DNA of 64,000 nucleotides, taken from positions 4,853,001 through 4,917,000 of the forward strand of contig JAJKFH010000102.1 in assembly GCA_023333565.1 (NCBI GenBank). The letters run 5' to 3'. The notes below the pieces were generated by a model. It was not told the origin of the DNA, ran no database searches, and saw nothing but the letters and a program-made list of their open reading frames with translations. The DNA comes from Puffinus mauretanicus (taxonomy: Eukaryota; Chordata; Aves; Procellariiformes; Procellariidae). Position numbers and translations under genes: made by a program. Position 1 is the first letter of the stretch; every line of letters starts with the position of its first letter. Shown piece by piece: positions 55,900 to 64,000 of the stretch.

Positions 55900-57235
55900 T
55901 GGGAGGTCAGTATTTTATTATGAATAGCCACTGTGCCAGGGCACTGGCAAGTTGCCAGCAAAATTTTCACCTGCAAAAGGTGCTCCAGAACTTCAAGCCA
56001 ATGCATCTGACCTCTATTCATGGTAAAATGGTGGGTTCTGTAAGAAGGAATAAGATCATTAAGCATTTAGCTAAGAACAGAGTCATTTGTCTGGAAAGAG
56101 CCAGTGTGGCTTCTGTGAATAGAAATTCTGCCTCACCAACCTGTTGCTGTCCTAGAAGGCTGTCAGTGGGTGCATGGATATTGGGGCTTTGGTGGGTGTT
56201 CAAAAAACTTTGCTGAGGTTCCACATCAGATTGTTAAAGAAATGAAGTTGCCATGAGTTTAGAGGAAAAATGATTAAAGGCAAAGATTGGACGTTTAATG
56301 GTGGCTTTTCAGAATGGAAGAATCAGCAGTAGGGTCTTTCAGTGCTCAAAGTTGGGACCCATTTTATTCAGTATCTTCATCGATGACGTGGAGAAGGAAG
56401 AAGGCGGGGAAACCTCCAGGTTTGCAGATGGTACTAAGCTCTGCCAGATTGTCAAACACCGTGCCATGGAGGGGAGATCCAGAAGGACCTTACAACACTG
56501 GGCATAAACATGGCAGATGAGCTTCAGTGTGGAAAAATTAGCTAAGCATCTGTACATGACACTGAACTCAGAACTGGCAGTTACAATGCAGGAAATGTAT
56601 CTTGACATTACTGCTGATATTTCCCTGAACTCATGAATACAATGTGCAGCAGCAGTCAAAAGTGCCAACAAAATATCGGGCATCATCAGGAAGGGTGGAG
56701 AGAAGCAGCCAGTGTGTGCCATTTCACTGCTGTCTAAAACCTTGACGTGCTGTATTTTGAGTATGCTGCATAGTTCTTGTCTCCACAACTCGGGAAGGAC
56801 ACAGTAGATCTGGAAAATGTACAGAGAAGGACAACTGAAATGATTGAAGGCATTAAGCAGCTGCTTGACCAAGCGAAGCAAAAAAGACTGGGAGTCCCTA
56901 GTTTGGAGAGGAGAACACTAGAGGATATGTGTGTATGTATGATTAATTTTTAAAAAATCATGATGGTGGTGGACAAGGTGAATGCATCATCAAATCCCAC
57001 GATATTCGAACAAGGGACATTCAATGAAACAAGTAGGAGATCAGTTGTCAACAAATGGAAGAAAGTACTTCCTAAGACAGTCAGCGGTGAACTTTTAGAA
57101 TCTGCTGTCACAAGCTGTGGAGGTAGACAACATCATCAGATTCATGAAGGCTATACACAAATTCATGGATAACAGGTTCATAAATAGGTATTACAAAGAC
57201 CAGGTAAGGGTAGACCTTATAACATCCCTAATACA
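55900..57235 (+). mobile_element. Ancient, heavily decayed CR1-family LINE
   Basis: The plus strand carries diverged CR1 RT text in order: NFKPMHLTSIHGKMVGSVRR, RNKIIKHLAKNRVICLERAS, then GPILFSIFIDDVEKEEGGET and RFADGTKLCQI (FADG where an active enzyme has F/YADD). The decayed C-terminus ends with gaacttttagaatctgctgt and attcatggataacagg, as in old amniote CR1 3' ends. Many stops and frameshifts interrupt it. Clearly older than the other copies in the window. Confidence 0.8.
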
Positions 57236-58145
57236 GTAATTTTGAGTTCTGTGGTAATATGAAAGGAAGAGACCAGTGAAAGTCACCAGGCTGGAGTTAA
57301 GGCTTTGATAAGTTCAGTAACAGATTCTTGGAGGAAAGGGAAAATGGTAGTCCTGTTTTTTTCCAGTTTGTTTTTTTCAGTTATTCTATCTTAAGGGCAA
57401 AGCTGGTCTACCAAATGAATCATCAAGGTGAAGGGTAGCATATTTGGGGTTTGACGGAAGGAATTACAGTTTTAAGTACTTTCTGATCAGGAGGAATCTG
57501 TCAGTCTGTAATTTTTGTTGTATCTATATCAGAGGCATTGTTTTATTAAAAAAATTTGTAACAACATATTGGTATCTAAACACATTATTACCATGATATC
57601 TGAAGATCTCTTCCTTCCTTTTTTTTTGTATGTCAAGAAAAAGAGACAAATCTAGGTAGCTTTTCAGTGACAATATGTCTGTATGATGATGCTTCAGGCT
57701 TACAAGCCTCAAATATGATTTTGAAATAAATGTGTGACTGTGGTTAGAAGACACAAGAAACCTTTCTCAGGCTGTCGGGATCCTTCTGTTCATTCTACTG
57801 AAAGCAGAGGGAATATGCAAATGGACAGAAAATGTTCTTAATCCTATGGTAGAAAAAGAAGAAACAATGGTTAAAAACAGACAACTGCATGGTTGTCCTT
57901 GTTATAGGCTGTTGAATCCAGTACTGTTATGAATGTAAGGCTGCTGTGGCTCCATGTCCCAAGGTTCAGCCATTAGAGAGGTGGACCACATATTCCTGAT
58001 AGGAATATCAACAAACCAACACAGGCAGAAAGCAGTACCTTACCAGCAGACACAAACACGTAGCACTGCCACAAAATGGACAGCACAGACAGCCTGATTC
58101 TGCTCCTCCTCTCTGCCTGGTCAGGAGCAAAGTCCACTGGTGAAA

Positions 58146-58184
58146 TACATATACATGCATACATACATATATTTATATATATAG
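58146..58184. repeat. CATA/TA simple repeat
   Basis: acatatacatgcatacatac followed by atatatttatatatatag. Confidence 0.8.
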
Positions 58185-58203
58185 TATCAAAATATTAATT
58201 GCT

Positions 58204-58449
58204 CTAGTAGTTGGGCTCAGACAGTCAATCCTGTAGCTGGCCCCAGATCTCCCTGCTGTCCCCTGCTGCTGACACCCAGACATGTGAGCCCCCAAGGTTT
58301 ACAACCACATTCCAGTTGCTGGTGCTTGGACTTCTTCCTGTTACACGGACATGGGTTTCCCCAGTAGTTGGTCCAGACTTATGGTCTTCCCAGTAGCTGA
58401 CTCTTGGACCCCTGTCTCTCTGGTAGCTGGCTCAGATCACTGGTCTCCA
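58204..58449. repeat. Degenerate ~29-bp tandem repeat block, unclassified
   Basis: About eight variable units, each starting near a ccagtagctggct-like word: ctagtagttgggctcaga, ctgtagctggccccagatct, ccagttgctggtgcttgg, ccagtagttggtccagac, ccagtagctgactcttgga, ctggtagctggctcagatc. The spacing is roughly 25-38 bp. The block is more GC-rich than its surroundings. I do not recognise the family with certainty; it may be part of a dispersed avian repeat or an LTR-type element. Confidence 0.6.
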
Positions 58450-61061
58450 TGGCCAGCATCTCTTGGGTGTTGATTCGTGAGGGGATCAATGGGACTGAAG
58501 GAAATGAACTTCACCATATGGCTCTTGTGCTTCTCACAGCCCTACACTGTGTGCTGCTGAGTGATCTTTGGCGTCATCACCAAACCAGGCAAGAGAGGGG
58601 AGACCAAGAGAATTCATTTAGTTACTGCCAGCCACTTTGGCTGACTTCTGAAAACAGTTCAGATGTCAGCCTTTGATTCCTTTTAGGATTACTGTGTTTG
58701 AAATACAAACCCAAGAAAACTAGCCATCTGAGAAAATAGCTGTTCTTCGAACGTGATACAGCCTGCTTGTGCGCAGCGGCTCCCAGTGTAAAGATCAGAG
58801 ACTGGTTTGAAGCCAGGAAGATGACAGTCATGACAGTCTTGTTTCTGCTATCTTTCTTTCCTTCATTCATCGTTTTCCTTCTACCTTACTTTTTCTTCTC
58901 TTTCAGCTTCCCTCTTTCTTTTCCTTTTCCTTTTTGCCACTTACCTGGTAAGGATCTAGTTTGCCTACCAGTCGTCACAAGAGTGCTGTTGCTGTGAATT
59001 GTGATTAGAAAGGCTACTTCCAGTTGAGTGAATGGTGGAACAGATCTAAAAAAGTGCAGTGATGCTGCATGCTTTCCTAGTCTGTCCACAGGAGAGAAAC
59101 TTGCAAGTGAGACAGGGGACAGAAATTTGCATTTGCTAGATTTGCGGCTCTTTCCTTTTTTGCCTTTTGTCTTGTTCTGCTTTAGTACTGAACGTGAACA
59201 ACAAAAACAGCTCAGAAGCACTTAAACTCATTTTTGCCATTCCCCCCACAAAAAAAGTAGACCAGCTAACAAAGCTTTCACAGAAGTTGTTTCCTTCATT
59301 TAGCTAAAGGGATTAATGAAAACTTTACAACTGAAAACTACTGAATTATTTAGGTTTTAAGATATTTTTATTTGTGTTGAGTAGAAGGCTATATATTTTA
59401 ATATAGCTGTTATATGGAGAGAAATTTAGATACAACTCTACCTAAAAAACCATAAACTGCATTTTTATCAATAAAGAGGGTTTATTAGCATCTTATCCCT
59501 GTTGAGCCAAAGAAATGTCCTTATTAGCATAATAATCTTCAGATGCTGTATGTATGCAAAATACTTTTACCATCCATCTTTAATGTCCTATTATATGGAT
59601 ATGTAAACTTTTGTTACAACTAAGAAACTTAAAATGAAAACCTAAAAAACCCTACCCAACCTTTAATTTCATCTCTGATCTTTAAAACACTGAAAGAGAA
59701 AATGGCATTGCCTCTGGAGTGAAGTCAGAGGGAGAAATTTGTTGTTTAGAAAGCCTGATAAAACGATTGATTTCTTATCTCCCTTTGTAAGCTCAGTAGA
59801 GGCTTTAGCTGCTTTAATCTGAACAACAGATTGTCTAATTTGGAGGATGTTGTCTGAAAGCTTAAATCCCTATTTAAAGTCAACATATAAAAGGGGTCCT
59901 TTAGCTGAACTGTCCTGCAGAATACTATCCGAATGCATAAGAAAACCAGACAGGCAATAAAGTCTTAGGCCTACTTTTATCTCTTTTTCTGTGTGTGACT
60001 TCTGCACACAAACACAAAGACATCTATCTATTGTCACAATAGACATGCTGTGAATTCTGAAGCCGTTTCTTGGAATGGTTACCAAAATGATACTTTTCTT
60101 GAAATGATTACTAAAAGTCACGACAGAATTTGTATCATAGTTAGGTTCATCTTCTACATACATTTATGAGCTTATTCTCCTAAGGGAAAGAAATAAACAT
60201 TCACTCTTGTGATAGTAAAAAACATGCCCATCTTTGTACCACCACTCCCTGTTCCTAAATGCTTGGCAATTCAAAATTGCTAAGAAGAAAAGTTCTCCAG
60301 TGCATACAGAGCCAAAGGAACTCATTGCTATGAGTTGTGAAAGCCACAATCTTGACAGTTAGAGCAGGGCTAAGATAGTTTTTTGGCTAAGAATGTCCCA
60401 AAACATTGCAAATAGAAGGAAGAAGACCTTGGAAGGAATGTAAACACTTGGATTTTGATCCCTCCTTACGCATTTGGATAATGAAACGCTTGACTAGAAA
60501 TGAGCTATTTACTTACAGTCTTCTACAAAGTTTCTCACACCTTGCTCTGAAATATCTAGGTCTGTTTAAAGTCACAGTTATGTTATGTTATTAAATAGAT
60601 GGATCACCAATCTGGTCAAGTATGACCAAGAAAACTGATGTTCCTCTTGGTTTCAGTAATGATTTGTGTGAACTGGAGATCAGTTTGCATTCTCAAAGCT
60701 TGCTTTTGAAGGCTCTGATATCAAATTAAGGAGATAGTCTGAGCTTGTATCTCATGGGGAATTTCTTTTTCTGTTTTCTGATGGTATCAAAACCTAGGAT
60801 CTAATATGCATGAGGCAAAGACATCTGAATTGTTGACAAACCAGAGGATATATAGCAAAAATTATTCTGAGGCATTTCTCACTGTGGTGAAATATGGTGT
60901 GATGACTGACCATTTTATCAATAGGTCATTTAGATATCTAATATCTCTATGAGGAATTTGGAATTGCATCGTTTTTTGTAAGTGAGTACAGCGAAGCACA
61001 GCATGCTAGGCCTTGTGAACAGACATAGAAGTTGCTGGAAGCTTTCTTTCCCTTTTCCAAG

Positions 61062-63392
<2,331 letters not shown>

Positions 63393-63688
63393 CTCATACC
63401 AATGCTAGGGATAATCACACTCCATGTGTGTGTGCGTGTGCATGCACGCTCATGTTCTTGTGTATGTGCATGGATGTGCCTAAACCCTATTTTAAATGTA
63501 AATACACTAAAAATAGACACACCTCCACTAAACAGTCAAAGCGAGGGCAGGAATGAAAGCTATGGCCAGTAGTGTTGTGCGTCTAATTGTTACAGTAGTT
63601 AGTTAGAGGTGATGTGTAGCAGATGGATGTTACAATAATTTATCCGGTGATAATTGCACCTTCTTTTGGTCTGTCAGAAAACCCCAGT

Positions 63689-63716
63689 AAAAACAAACAA
63701 ACAAACAAACAAACAA
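63689..63716. repeat. (AAAC)n microsatellite
   Basis: About six AAAC units followed by aacaccaacaac. Confidence 0.9.
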
Positions 63717-64000
63717 CACCAACAACAGAGACAATGGAGAAGAAAAATGAGAGTGCTTGGAAAGTGAAATAACCATGTATGTGTGTCTTTTGACACTTCA
63801 TCTTTATATGACCCAAGGCTGACAGATCCAGAGGATAAGTATCACTTTTCTTATAAAAGCTGGTCTGCAGAAAATTATATCCTACCCCAAGGAAAAAACG
63901 TACTTAGCCAAAAAGCAGTGTACTGTATGACTTGGCCCCTCTGTACAATAAAGTTTGTTGCTACACAAAGCTCCAGGTGGTTTTAATTTCAAACTGAATT

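Noticed and set aside
58404..58870. Open frames on both strands near 58.4-58.9 kb examined as the next PIK3C2G exon
   Set aside because: None contains the expected SEEK...WFYRFYC-like motif; part of the interval is the unclassified repeat block.

Overview
The window is vertebrate, almost certainly avian, nuclear DNA. It is AT-rich, has multi-kilobase introns with GT-AG splice sites, and carries several CR1 LINE copies whose 3' ends show the ATTCTATG-type tail familiar from bird genomes. Several CR1 copies are fairly intact, which fits a bird with recent CR1 activity. A crocodilian or turtle cannot be fully excluded from sequence alone. There are no bacterial, plasmid or CRISPR features.

One protein-coding gene is recognisable: a plus-strand internal part of PIK3C2G, the class II phosphoinositide 3-kinase C2-gamma. 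Nine exons (7165-7235, 13285-13348, 19039-19161, 25470-25503, 33679-33874, 37073-37195, 44662-44793, 52987-53101, 54785-54915) join with consistent phases into one stop-free frame of 329 complete codons plus two bases. They encode the segment after the Ras-binding domain, the first (PI3K-type) C2 domain and the linker towards the helical domain. The N-terminal and RBD exons must lie upstream of base 1. The helical, kinase, PX and C-terminal C2 exons must lie downstream of base 64000. I saw none of them in the flanks.

The rest is intron. It contains CR1 fragments at 1-302 (-), 6280-6712 (-), 8755-8890 (+), 8995-9540 (-), 14090-14890 (+), 39360-40533 (+), 49892-50423 (-), 55900-57235 (+, ancient) and 61062-63392 (-, the longest, reaching into the endonuclease domain). 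All are truncated or frameshifted. Smaller items are MIR/CORE-SINE-like relics, two palindromic MITE-like fragments, microsatellites, short tandem duplications, a perfect T17A17 palindrome, a 58-nt pure-purine run and a degenerate ~29-bp repeat block at 58204-58449.

I found no new multi-gene system. The most interesting items are two unannotated exon-like segments inside PIK3C2G introns: 46185-46257, which has good splice sites and an in-frame stop (a possible poison exon), and 26392-26412, a possible in-frame 21-nt microexon. The internally repeated block at 58204-58449 is the next most interesting.
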